A DNA stretch of 64,000 bases, taken from contig NC_055999.1 in the NCBI RefSeq assembly GCF_018446385.1, positions 80,181,859 to 80,245,858 on the forward strand, read 5' to 3'. The stretch's first letter is position 1. Every line of letters begins with the position of its first letter. The translations under genes and the position numbers were made by a program. Origin of the DNA: Zingiber officinale. Lineage: Eukaryota > Streptophyta > Magnoliopsida > Zingiberales > Zingiberaceae. Below the pieces are notes generated by a model that was given only the letters and a program-made list of their open reading frames with translations, did not search any database and was not told the DNA's origin. Of this stretch, positions 12,190-21,690 are shown piece by piece.

Positions 12190-12905
12190 TGAAGTAAGTC
12201 CTTAATTTTTAATTTGAAAAATATTTAAGTTAGTTTTAAGTTAAAAGAATATTTAAGTTAATTCTAAGTTAAAAAATATTTAAGTTAAATTTTAATTTAA
12301 AAAATATTTAGGTTGATTTTTAAGTTAAAAAATATTTAGGTTAAATTTTAATTTAAAAAATATTTAAGTTAATTTTTAATTTAAAAAATATTTAAGTTGA
12401 TTTTTAAGTTAAAAAATATTTAGGTTAAATTTTAATTTAAAAAAAATATTTAAGTTGATTTCTAAGTTAAAAAAAAATATTTAATTTAAATTTTAATTTT
12501 GAAAAATATTTAAGTTAAATTTTAATTTTGAAAAATATTTAAGTTTCAAAATATTTAAGTTAAATTTTAATTTTGAAAAATATTTAAGTTAAATTTTAAT
12601 TTGAAAAATATTTAAGTTAATTTTATTTTAAAAATATTTAAGTTAATTTTAATTTTAAAAATATTTAAGTTAATTTTAATTTTAAAAAAATATTTAAGTT
12701 TATTTTTAATTTTGAAAAATATTTAAGTTAAATTTTAATTTTGAAAAATATTTAAGTTAAATTTTAATTTTGAAAAATATTTAAGTTAAATTTTAATTTT
12801 GAAAAATATTTAAGTTAATTTTAATTAAAAAAAATATTTAAGTTGATTTTTAATTTAAAAAAAAATTAGGTTAAATTTTAATTTTGAAAAATATTTAAGT
12901 AAAAA
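12190..12905 (-). repeat. AT-rich minisatellite array in the SIRE internal region
   Basis: About 700 bases consist almost only of variants of AAATATTTAAGTTAA followed by a TTTTAATTTTG-like piece, in units of roughly 25-30 bases. It lies just upstream (in element direction) of the protease frame. No coding is possible in it. Confidence 0.85.
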
Positions 12906-13095
12906 AAATCCTTAGTCATCTCACCCGATCTAAATTTTCAATCAGGGACTCCTATAATTTTTGTGAGATGAATTGAGATTCAATTTTAGGATTATGTTTA
13001 ACTTTGTGTTAGATTCAGGTTTAGCTTTGGGTTCAACAAGTAAGCATTCTTTGGATAAACTTCTGGGCTATGGTGAGTCACAAGGAACTCATTAA
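12906..13095. other. SIRE internal linker, no recognisable coding
   Basis: Unique-looking AT-rich sequence lies between the minisatellite and the CACTA-like element. It presumably belongs to the SIRE gag-to-protease linker. Confidence 0.4.
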
Positions 13096-14999
13096 CACTA
13101 AAAAAAAACACCCATATAGGGACGGTTTTTTTGACTTTTAAGAGCAGTTTTCAACCACTCCTACACTTTTACCAACGGTTTGAAAACCGCTCCTCTTGTC
13201 GCCGTCCCTATATCCTATCGAAGCAGTTTTCATAACCGTTGGTAAAAATTAAAAAACCGCTCCTATTATACTTTATAGGTACGGTTTGAAACCGCTCTTA
13301 CACACTATGGATATAGGGGCGATTTCAAAATGTCTAAATGTCATGATTATAGAAGCATTAATCCTACATGTAGACTCGCCGACCTCAGGCTCTTAACCGG
13401 GTCAATGGGTCAAGTGCCCGTTGACCCTATTTTTATTTTTATTTTTTTTAATTAAAGTTGGAAAATAAATTAGTTGTTACTGGGATTCAAACCTAGGTCT
13501 CCTAAATTATAACCTAATATCCTAACTAACTAGACTACAACTATTAATATTTTTATTTGTTAGTTAATTATTTAATAACTAGTCAATAGTTTCTTTTGTT
13601 ATATTGTTATTCTTAGTAATTAGAAGAAGATTAAGAGATATATTTATTCATTTATTTATTAATTTAGAATCTCTTACTGATAGATAATTTTATATGCTAG
13701 TTAATTATAAAATAATTAATTAATAATTTTCTTTTACTATATATTTATTCTTAATAAGTTCAACAATGTCGGGTTTAGTAAACGATTTTGATTACGTATG
13801 GGAATATGAGACTAAGATTATCTATGGAAAGGATTTTGATTCTAGTTGATGCTGAAAAGTGATGCTGAAAAGTGGAAAGGAAAAAAATTTAGGTTAGCTT
13901 TACTTGCTATTAAAGGCTAATAAAAGCAAAAATTTAAGAAAAAAAAATAATAAGGTTAATATGTTTTAAAAATAATGGTTCTATATAAATAATAATAATA
14001 TTTAATAATATTCTGATGATAAATAATCTAATATTATTTTTAAATTTTAAAATAAATAATTTTTAATAAATGTCATTATAAAATATTTATAAAAAATATC
14101 AAAGTTATATTCTAATAGTATGAATTGGAGGATGGATAAAATCGAATAAAGAAAGAGAAAGGTTTTTCAGAGTGAGATTTAGGATTTTGGAGTTGAATAG
14201 AGGAAGAAGAAAAGTTTTTGGTGTGAGATTTAGGTTCGGAGTTGAATAGAAAAAGAGGAAAGATTTTTGATATGAGATTTAGAATTTCAAAGATAGATAG
14301 AGGAAGATGAAGGTGTGGAGGTTGTGTGCGATGCTGGGAATGAAAGTTATGTGTTTAGGGAAAAAATAGTAAGGAAAATAATTTAAGGAAAATACATATA
14401 AGAAAAGAAAGAAAATTGATATATATAAAATTAAGAAATTTCTTTTAACAAAAATAAAAAAAATGAAAATCGATATAAATAAAATTAAGATTTTATAAGT
14501 TATTAAAGAATAATTTGTTTGACTAATAACTATTTATATTAAATAAATAAATTTAAATTTGAGATGTACAAAATAAAATTACATTAAGTAAATTGTACAC
14601 TTTAATTGTTATTTTTTTTAAAAATATTGATCAATTTTAACTTCGATAAGAGTGGTTTACAGAATGGCTGCTAAAAGTGTACTGTTTGATAACTGTTATT
14701 AGAAATTAGAGCAATAGAAATAGTTAGTAGCAACGTTTAACATAGAACTGCTACTAAATGTACCCAATATCAGTAGTTCCAAGATTGCTTTTAATAGTTG
14801 AATCATTAAAAGTGGTTTCAGCAGCGGTTTATTCAAATCGGTGTTAGAACTATTCAACAAGAGCGATTGCAAAATCATTCTAAAAAGGTAAGGCATTAGA
14901 AACGATTTAGTTCAAACTGTTTCTATTGTTTGATTTTCAAGAGCGGTGTTAAAATCGCTCCTAATAAACCGCTCCTATACGGGTATTTTTTTTGTAGTG
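13096..14999. mobile_element. Non-autonomous CACTA-like DNA element, 1.9 kb
   Basis: The left end reads CACTAAAAAAAAACACCC and the right end, on the other strand, CACTACAAAAAAAATACCC. Both continue into TATAGG and a CGGTTT-like motif, giving inverted ends of about 30 bases with a few mismatches. Flanks are TAA on the left and TAT on the right, an imperfect 3-bp duplication. Subterminal regions at both ends repeat an ACCGCTCCT-like motif in both orientations, as CACTA elements do. Inside there is no transposase; the middle is AT-rich and the one short ORF (14699-14896, minus) looks like chance. It is inserted in the SIRE linker. Confidence 0.75.
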
Positions 15000-15319
15000 T
15001 ATAAAGTAACCATGCCTTCGAGGTTTTCCAAATAGTCCTACCCATTGAACTTAATACTTAACATTGGTCTAACTAGTTAGGATCCATTTAAGGGTAGCTT
15101 CGGTCAATTCCACTTGGCCAAATGCACCAGGTCGAAGTCATATCTTCCTAGACATGCGATGCCCAAGCTTCCCTAACATACTATCATCCAAAAACTTCAC
15201 CAGTACCGTGGGTTAAGTTAAACCTAGTCCATTTTATCTAACCTTAATTACCCTACCAGGTAGACTACTCTTGTTTACCCATTTCGGGTAGATTAATTGC
15301 GGGTGTCAGCTATTCTGAA
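15000..15319 (-). other. SIRE internal linker right of the CACTA-like element
   Basis: About 300 bases with normal composition but no ORF that I can tie to gag or protease. By position it is the gag-protease linker of the SIRE element. Confidence 0.4.
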
Positions 15320-15885
15320 TCCTCCTTCTATTTTGAATTTAAAATTTTAATTTAATTTCAAATTTTTTAATTGAATTTTGAATTTTAATTTAATTTAATT
15401 TCTAATTTTAATTTAATTGAATTTCAAATTTTAATTTAATTTCAAATTTTAATTGAATTTTGATTTTTTTTAATTGAATTTCGAATTTTAATTTAATTTC
15501 AAATTTTAATTTAATTTTGATTTTTTTTTAATTTCGTATTTTAATTTAATTTCAAATTTTTTAATTGAATTTTAATTGAATTTCAATTTTAAATTTAATT
15601 TCAAATTTTAATTTAATTTCGATTTTTTTAATTTCATATTTTAATTGAATTTCGAATTTTTTTAATTGAATTTCGAATTTTAATTTAATTGAATTTTGAA
15701 TTTTAATTTAATTTTGATTTTTTATAATTAATTTCGTATTTTAATTTAATTTCAAAATTTTTAATTGAATTTTAATTGAATTTCAAATTTTAATTTAATT
15801 TCGATTTTTTTTAATTTCGTATTTTAATTTAATTTCAAATTTTTTAATTTCGTATTTTAATTTAATTTCGAATTTTAATCGTTTT
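15320..15885 (-). repeat. Second AT-rich minisatellite array in the SIRE element
   Basis: Dense variants of TTTTAATTTAATTTCAAA and TTTTAATTGAATTTCGAA in units of about 17-35 bases. It begins directly after the last gag codons (in element direction). It differs in unit from the array at 12190-12905. Confidence 0.85.
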
Positions 15886-16254
15886 AGCTCCCCCTGGATC
15901 ATAGCCTCGATATGGTCTATCGAGGTAATGTATTTGATCCTTGGGAATCCAATATTGTCCGAGTCCAACTTGATTGATCAGGTTGGACTTGACAACCCAT
16001 GCTTGGACCATTTTTCTATTTGTTCTTTGTATGAGAGATAAATATGACTTATATTTCTTTTTCGATTTGTATCCTAGTCCAGTTCTATTGTAGATTGCCC
16101 TTTGTGTTCCAAGAATCAAGTCAAGATTCTTGGATCCCAGGGAAAATCGTTCTAAGGTTGTCTTCAAATCCTTGACTTGACTTTTCAGGTTGGAATTCTC
16201 TTCCTCAAGTTTTTGAACTTGAGTTGAGGTTCCAGTCTGCACTGGATCAGTCAA
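15862..16254 (-). pseudogene. gag: SIRE gag, C-terminal part (frameshifted)
   Basis: 130 codons continue gag after a frame change at about 16252. They contain a coiled-coil stretch (QKLEEENSNLKSQVKDLK) and the YWIPKDQIHYLD-like segment that follows gag in this lineage. The last codons run into the AT-rich array. No good start codon of its own is seen, so this is best read as the end of the preceding gag frame. Confidence 0.75.
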
Positions 16255-17525
16255 GGATTCGTTATTAGTCGTTTCTTTAAGAGTGTTACCTCCTTTAGAA
16301 GCGACTTGATTCGAATTTTAGACTTAGCTACTTTATGCATTAAATAATTAATTAAGCTATATAAACGATTTTTACTTACAGAGGGGTTTGGCCCTTCGGA
16401 AACGGATGCGGATCCGTGGCTTCTCTCGGACTCGACTTCCGATTCGTCCTTGCTTCCGGATTCGTTGGTGTAGTCCCGGGCTGTCAACGCGAGAAAATTC
16501 GTCTGCTCGAGTTCTTCGTCGTCGAATTTCTCGGAAGAAGAATCGTCCCACGTTGCTTTCAAGGCCTTCTTCCTCCTTGGTTTCTTTGGATCTTTTTGGT
16601 TCGGGCAGTTTGCCTTGATGTGCCCCTTCTGATTGCACCCGTAGCAGGTCACTTCGAATTTGACCTTTGAGCTTGGTTGGACTTCTTTGGATTGGATGAC
16701 CTTTCTGACATCCTTTTTGTTGAAGCCCTTCTTTTTGCAGAGTTTCTTTACCAAGTTGACTATTTCGGTTGTGAGCTCGTTGTCATCTTCTGAATCTGGT
16801 TCTTCTTCTGACTCAGGTTCGGTTCTGCGCTTTATCTTTGATTCGCGCATTCTCCCTGTTCCTGCAACCAAAGCCAACCTTTTCTCGGTTGGGCGCGCAT
16901 TAGTCTGTTCATGAAGTTCGAATTCTACAAAAAGTTCATCTAACTTAATAGTAGATAAATCCTTAGAAACCTTGTAGGCATCTACCATGGATGCCCACAA
17001 GGTGTTCCTCGGAAAGACGTTTAAAGAATACCTTATGATGTCCCGGTTATCTACCTTCTGTCCAATTGCATGAAGCCCATTGAGCAGATCTTGAATCCGA
17101 GCATGGAGTTGGGCAGCTGTTTCACCTTCCTGCAATTTGATGTTAAATAATTTATTGAAAATTAAGTCTCTTTCACTTACTTTGGTGTCGGACGTCCCTT
17201 CATGAAGTTCAATGAGTTTCTCCCACAGCTCCTTGGCACTATTGAAGGGGCCGACGCGGTTGAGTTCTTCTTTTGATAGGCCACACTGGAGGGTGTAGGT
17301 CGCCTTGGCATTTGCTTCCACCTTCTTAATCAGAGATGCGTCCCAGTCCTCGTATGGTAGTGGTTTGCCGGCGCTATCAGTTGGTAGTTGGAATCCGGTT
17401 TTGACAATCATCCAGACTTCAAAGTGAGTATGGAGATATGCCTCCATCCGACCCTTCCAGTACCCGAAGTCGTCTCCGGTGAATAGCGGGGGGCGGGCTG
17501 TACTGTAGCCTTCTTGAAGAGCCAT
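16251..17525 (-). CDS. gag: SIRE-type gag protein, 424 aa frame
   Basis: This is the nucleocapsid/capsid precursor of the copia element. It starts at an ATG 250 bases after the primer site. Visible parts: an N-terminal gag segment (YSTARPPLFTGDDFGYW, then MEAYL), the UBN2-type capsid region to about residue 210, a basic and acidic linker, a single CCHC zinc knuckle (CYGCNQKGHIKANC, about residue 295) and a Ser/Glu-rich tail. The frame ends in TGA at 16251-16253 by a frameshift relative to 15862-16254. It is otherwise intact. The gene belongs to the split SIRE element and probably cannot act alone. Confidence 0.88.
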   Translation of the reverse strand: MALQEGYSTARPPLFTGDDFGYWKGRMEAYLHTHFEVWMIVKTGFQLPTDSAGKPLPYEDWDASLIKKVEANAKATYTLQCGLSKEELNRVGPFNSAKELWEKLIELHEGTSDTKVSERDLIFNKLFNIKLQEGETAAQLHARIQDLLNGLHAIGQKVDNRDIIRYSLNVFPRNTLWASMVDAYKVSKDLSTIKLDELFVEFELHEQTNARPTEKRLALVAGTGRMRESKIKRRTEPESEEEPDSEDDNELTTEIVNLVKKLCKKKGFNKKDVRKVIQSKEVQPSSKVKFEVTCYGCNQKGHIKANCPNQKDPKKPRRKKALKATWDDSSSEKFDDEELEQTNFLALTARDYTNESGSKDESEVESERSHGSASVSEGPNPSVSKNRLYSLINYLMHKVAKSKIRIKSLLKEVTLLKKRLITNP

Positions 17526-17773
17526 TTCAGATTAACTAAAAAGAAATAAACAACAAGAAAATTCCAGGACTTGGTCCTAGATTAGTAGTGCGGGAAGTAT
17601 ATAAAAACAGAATACGAACTCGAGTGGTATTGTACCAACCTCAAGCAAAAACCGATTCGAGAAAAGAATTAGAATATAGCTATAAAACTAAATTCTAATT
17701 GACTACGTAAAATATGAAAATACCACGAAAAAATTTATTTTGAATGGTGGTTGCACCGATTCAAAACGACCCC
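17526..17773 (-). other. SIRE 5' leader
   Basis: About 250 AT-rich bases between the primer site and gag start. No ORF or other signal was seen. Confidence 0.5.
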
Positions 17774-17785
17774 GCTCTGATACCA
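17774..17785 (-). other. Primer binding site of the SIRE element
   Basis: On the minus strand this reads TGGTATCAGAGC, complementary to initiator Met-tRNA, two to three bases after the LTR end. Confidence 0.85.
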
Positions 17786-17787
17786 AT

Positions 17788-18254
17788 TGATGGATCGAAA
17801 GCGCTAGAGGGGGGGTGAATAGCGCTCGTGGCTATTTTAACGATTTAAACACAGAGTAGAAACGCAGCGGAAGGTAAATGCAAACACAAAAGACGCAGGT
17901 GTTTTACTTCGTTCGGAGCCTATCTCGACTTCTACTCGAAGGCCCACAGTCCTTGACCGCTTTCGTTGGGCAACAACTATAAATCTGGAATTATTACAAA
18001 CTAGAAGCAATTACAGTTAAGTGAAAATAAGAAAGTTATACCAACAAATAGGAAAGTAGACGAGCTTTGGAGTTTCAGTTTGTTGTAGCAGCAGAGTGTT
18101 GTTGAAGCGTATAGAGCACACAAGAGCACATCACTTCTGTTCGGAATTCGATGATGTGAGCTGCACCTCGAGACATCTTTTTATAGCTCTGCAAGGTCTG
18201 ATCCAGACCCCCAAGTCTCGGGATCAGATTTGACCCGAAACGGATTGGTCGACC
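17788..18254 (-). repeat. SIRE 5' LTR, 3' part
   Basis: On the minus strand the LTR ends in CATCA just before the primer site. A TATA-like CTATAAAAAG lies on the minus strand at about 18176-18186. The LTR is interrupted at 18254 by the gag-only element; the rest continues at 25681. Confidence 0.8.
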
Positions 18255-18354
18255 TGTTGGTGCAACATCCCTCAGGTCAAGGTTGACCTGGTTGACCAAG
18301 CTGAGTCTTGGTTTGGGTTTAGATGTTTGACAATAAGATATTGATTGAAGAAGA

Positions 18355-18930
18355 GTCAAGTAGGTCAAGGATGACCGGATACTTGACTGGGAAGTCCTAA
18401 CTGGGATGTTAGGCAGGAGGAAAATCCTGGTGAGTGAAGCCAGGTGAAAGACCTAGTGAGTGAAGCTAGGCAATTGGGAAGTCCTAGTGAGTGAAGCTAG
18501 GCAGGAGAAAAAATCCTGGTGAGTGAAGCCAGGTGAAAGACCTAGTGAGTGAAGCTAGGCAATTGGGAAGTCCTAGTGAGTGAAGCTAGGCAGGAGAAAA
18601 ATCCTGGTGAGTGAAGCCAGGTGAAAGACCTAGTGAGTGAATCTAGGCAATTGGGAAAGTCCTGGTGAGTGAAGCCAGGCAAGAGAAATCCAGATGGGTC
18701 AAGGTTGACCAGACATCTGGTGAGAGTCCAAGTAGGTCAAAGGGATTGACCGGATACTTGGCACGAGGAAGAAAAGTCCAAGTAGGTCTTAGGGAGTGAC
18801 CGGATACTTGGCAAGAAGAGAAAAGTCCAAGTGGGTCAAAGGGATTGACCAGACACTTGGTGAGAGAGTCCTAGCTGGCCAAGGGTGACCGGATGCTAGG
18901 TCTTATGTACCAACAAGTCATGGTTGACTA
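18355..18930 (+). repeat. Array of tandem hairpins in the 5' LTR
   Basis: Nine hairpins of the form CCTGG-TGAGTGAAG-CCAGG or CCTAG-TGAGTGAAG-CTAGG lie between 18426 and 18690: four of the first kind and five of the second, with no mixed pair. Around them are larger two-stem hairpins, with an outer stem such as GTCAAGTA/TACTTGAC (18355-18387) or CCAAGTG/CACTTGG. The inner stem is GGTCA/TGACC, or AGTCA/TGACT in the last one. A 3-base GGA or AGA bulge sits between inner and outer stem on the right side. Confidence 0.85.
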
Positions 18931-18974
18931 GATGTTGGTTTAGGGGGCTTTGGGCTTGGTTTTGGGCAAAAACC

Positions 18975-19110
18975 AAGGTTTGGATTGATCCGTGGATTGA
19001 TCCAGCAGGTTTGGATTGATCCGTGGATTGATCCAGCAGGTTTGGATTGATCCGTGGATTGATCCAGCAGGTTTGGATTGATCCGTGGATTGATCCAGCA
19101 GGTTTGGATC
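18975..19110 (+). repeat. 31-bp tandem repeat, four units
   Basis: Near-identical units each hold TTTGGATTGATCC and GTGGATTGATCCAGCAGG. They merge on the right into the GGATCGATCC palindromes (19110-19390). Confidence 0.9.
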
Positions 19111-19892
19111 GATCAGTGGATCGATCCAGAATACCTGGATCGATCCGTGGATCGATCCGGTGAGTCCCCACGAACAGAACCTCTCTGGATCGATCCGTGG
19201 ATCGATCCAGAGGTCCCAATCGATCAGTGGATCGATTGGGACGCTGCTGCTTCACGCGATAAGTGCTGGATCGATCCGTGGATCGATCCAGAAGTTTTTC
19301 CAGAGCACAGAGGCGCTCTGGATCGATCCGTGGATCGATCCAAAGCCTCCCCAATCGATTGGGAGCAATCCAATCGATTGGGATTCGACCGTTGGCGTCG
19401 TTTATAGCTGTTGGCGTGCGATTTCTTCAGCAGAACTTCACCGATTCACTCCAGATCTCTCGCCAACTCCTCCACAGCGCTCTCAAAGATCAGATCGCCA
19501 GTTCTTGAAGGATCTTGGAAGCTTTCCAAGTCAAGAGGCGGATCAAAGGCAAGAAGAGAAGCTAGGGTTAGGGTTTTCTGTACTCATTGTAAGCTTTGCG
19601 CTTGTATTTTGTTTCCCTTTCCTTTCTTCTTGTACTGAGAGTCTTGTAGGGCTTCTCCGCCCTCGGTAGTTACCGAAAAGGAGTGTTTTCATAGTGGAGG
19701 GTGCGTGCGTGGTGTGGATCCTTGGATTAGTCACCTCTTGTGAGGTGGATACCAAGTAAACCAACCGTGTTAGCGTTGTGTGATTTGTTTCTGTATTTTC
19801 CGCTGCGCATTCTTGAAGAAACAAGCAACACCGAGCAACGAGCACGCGACGAGCTATTCACCCCCCCTCTAGCTACTTTTGGTCCTAACAAG

Positions 19893-19904
19893 TGGTATCA
19901 GAGC
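19893..19904 (+). other. Primer binding site of the gag-only element
   Basis: TGGTATCAGAGC two bases after the LTR end; complementary to initiator Met-tRNA. Confidence 0.9.
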
Positions 19905-20022
19905 GAGGCCGCTCTTCACCAGAATCATCGCCGGAAGGGTCAAGCATATCAAGAAAAGCTAGAGGGTGAAGAAGTTGGAGCAAATTCTTCAAGTTCAAGA
20001 CTTTATCAAGCTCAACTTCAAG

Positions 20023-21690
20023 ATGCAATTCCAAGATGAGCTTGGATTTGACACAAGGGTGGCTCCACCATACACTTCTACGAGTTTCGATTCTTGGAAA
20101 TCAAGAATCGAAAATTTTCTTATGATGGAGATAGAGCAATGGTTTGCTCTAATGGAAGGCTTCAAGGCTCCAAGAAATTCAAAGGGCAAAGTTCTAAAGA
20201 AAAGCAAATGGAGCCCGGAGCAAGTCCAAAGGTGCGAGGCAAATGACAAAGTGACCAAGCTTTTGGTCAATTTATTGCCAAGCACCATTCTTTGCAAAAT
20301 TGGAGAATTTGAAGATGCAAAGGAACTTTGGAGCAAATTGGCTAAGCTTCATGAAGAGATCCCCTCCACTGTACAAGATAATGAAGAATCCAGAGAGGGT
20401 GACTCTTTGGAGCAAGACCAAGAGGAGGACTCCGAGGTTGAGAGATGCTCAACCTTCGAAGAAGAGGAAATCCAAGAAGCTTCATCCTCAAGGGAATGCA
20501 ACGAAGGGAACAAGGAGAGAGCATACTCCTTGTTTCATGTTCAAGATGATGAAGCCTCCACCTCTAGGATTGAGGGGGAGCAATCCTTGGTGACGCCGGA
20601 TCAAGAAGAAGGAGAAGCTTCTACATCCGGGTCAAGTGAAGAAGAAGAAGATGGTGCCACCTCCGAAATTCAAGAAATAGCAAATGGAGGAGCAAGTGCC
20701 ATCCCTACACAAGAAGGTATAAATGTTTCAATTAAAAATAAAAATCATATAATATGTTTTGAGTGTAGGGAAAGTGGGCACTACAAGAGCAAGTGTCCCA
20801 ACTTGGCCAAGAAGAAGGGTCAAGTGGCGCAAAAGGGCAAGGAGAAGCCCGAGGAGACCATTCCCGGAACAAAGAAGAGCAAGGAGCATATCATATGCTT
20901 CTCTTGCAATCAAAAGGGGCATTACCGGAGTCAATGCCTCAAGGGGAAGAAGATGGTCAAGGCTCAAGGAGGCATTAGTCAAGGGGGAGCCTCCAAGGTA
21001 AAGAAGAAGGTAACATTTATTGAGCCTACTCCTTTACATTATGGTAAAAAGCATGATAGTTCTAATTTTTATCATTTTAATGCGATTTACCATAAGAATA
21101 GGAAGCATGAGGGCTTTAAGGAAAAGCATGTGGCCCTACATGCCAAAACTACTACACCTAAGGCTAGGAATGTAGGTAAAAGTCTAGGCAAGAACTCTAA
21201 GGATTGTAGCTACAAGCCTAGAAACAAAAATGCTCATGGACTTAATGGAAAACCAAAAACTAAGGACTTAGTGATGGAAAATCAAGTCTTGAGGTCAAGA
21301 CTTGATAAAATGGAAAAGACCCTAAGAAGGATGGAAAATATCTTATTAGGCCAAAATGAGCATAGCCTAGGTCTAGGAGCACAAAGGTCATCCAATGGTC
21401 ATAGAGGTTTGGGATACAAACCCAAAGCTAAAAAGGATGTGCCTAGTTATCATAGGGTTCCATATAGCTATGGAACAAACCCTAAGTCTAGAGGTCAAGT
21501 CCAAGATACAAGGGAAGATATCCCTAGAAGTATCTTTGCAACCAAAGTGACTAAGACTTCTAAGAAGTCTAAGAAAGTCACTAACAAGGTCACAAGAGAG
21601 GCTATCCCTAGAGTTGACCTAGAAAATGTGACCAAGGCTTCTAAGAAGCTCAACAAGGTTACTAGGAAGGTATCTAGGAAGTTATCCTAG
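20023..21690 (+). CDS. gag: Gag protein of the gag-only element, 555 aa
   Basis: An intact frame; I chose the ATG at 20023 because the open frame before it has only a GTG. Visible parts: an N-terminal copia gag domain (FDSWKSRIENFLMME, residues about 20-115; the segment DAKELWSKLAKLHEE is typical of UBN2-type gag), a long acidic Glu/Ser-rich stretch (about 115-235), then two CCHC zinc knuckles (CFECRESGHYKSKC and CFSCNQKGHYRSQC, about 245-310). It ends in a long basic Lys-rich tail with a coiled-coil piece (VMENQVLRSRLDKMEKTLRR). It should bind and package element RNA in the cytoplasm. There is no protease to process it. Related broken copies lie at 48694-51560 and 61304-62903. Confidence 0.9.
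   Translation: MQFQDELGFDTRVAPPYTSTSFDSWKSRIENFLMMEIEQWFALMEGFKAPRNSKGKVLKKSKWSPEQVQRCEANDKVTKLLVNLLPSTILCKIGEFEDAKELWSKLAKLHEEIPSTVQDNEESREGDSLEQDQEEDSEVERCSTFEEEEIQEASSSRECNEGNKERAYSLFHVQDDEASTSRIEGEQSLVTPDQEEGEASTSGSSEEEEDGATSEIQEIANGGASAIPTQEGINVSIKNKNHIICFECRESGHYKSKCPNLAKKKGQVAQKGKEKPEETIPGTKKSKEHIICFSCNQKGHYRSQCLKGKKMVKAQGGISQGGASKVKKKVTFIEPTPLHYGKKHDSSNFYHFNAIYHKNRKHEGFKEKHVALHAKTTTPKARNVGKSLGKNSKDCSYKPRNKNAHGLNGKPKTKDLVMENQVLRSRLDKMEKTLRRMENILLGQNEHSLGLGAQRSSNGHRGLGYKPKAKKDVPSYHRVPYSYGTNPKSRGQVQDTREDIPRSIFATKVTKTSKKSKKVTNKVTREAIPRVDLENVTKASKKLNKVTRKVSRKLS

Larger units (their letters stand above)
18255..19890 (+). repeat. 5' LTR of the gag-only element, 1636 bp
   Basis: It starts TGTTGGTGCAAC and ends CCTAACA. 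The middle (18355-18930) is a run of hairpins; 18960-19390 is an array of palindromes; 19480-19890 is ordinary sequence that should include the transcription start. The short ORFs rich in Asp-Arg-Ser across 18896-19670 on both strands are translations of the palindromes and not genes. Confidence 0.9.

Noticed and set aside
18420..18700. Regular repeats with constant spacer-like loops, possible CRISPR array
   Set aside because: Plant nuclear LTR; the repeated units are hairpins inside a retrotransposon repeat, both LTR copies have them, and there are no unique spacers or cas genes.
18896..19669. Asp-Arg-Ser-rich ORFs of 100-170 aa on both strands (also 24763-25423)
   Set aside because: They are translations of GATCGATCC palindromes, which read Ile-Asp-Arg-Ser-type on either strand; frames break between the two LTRs.
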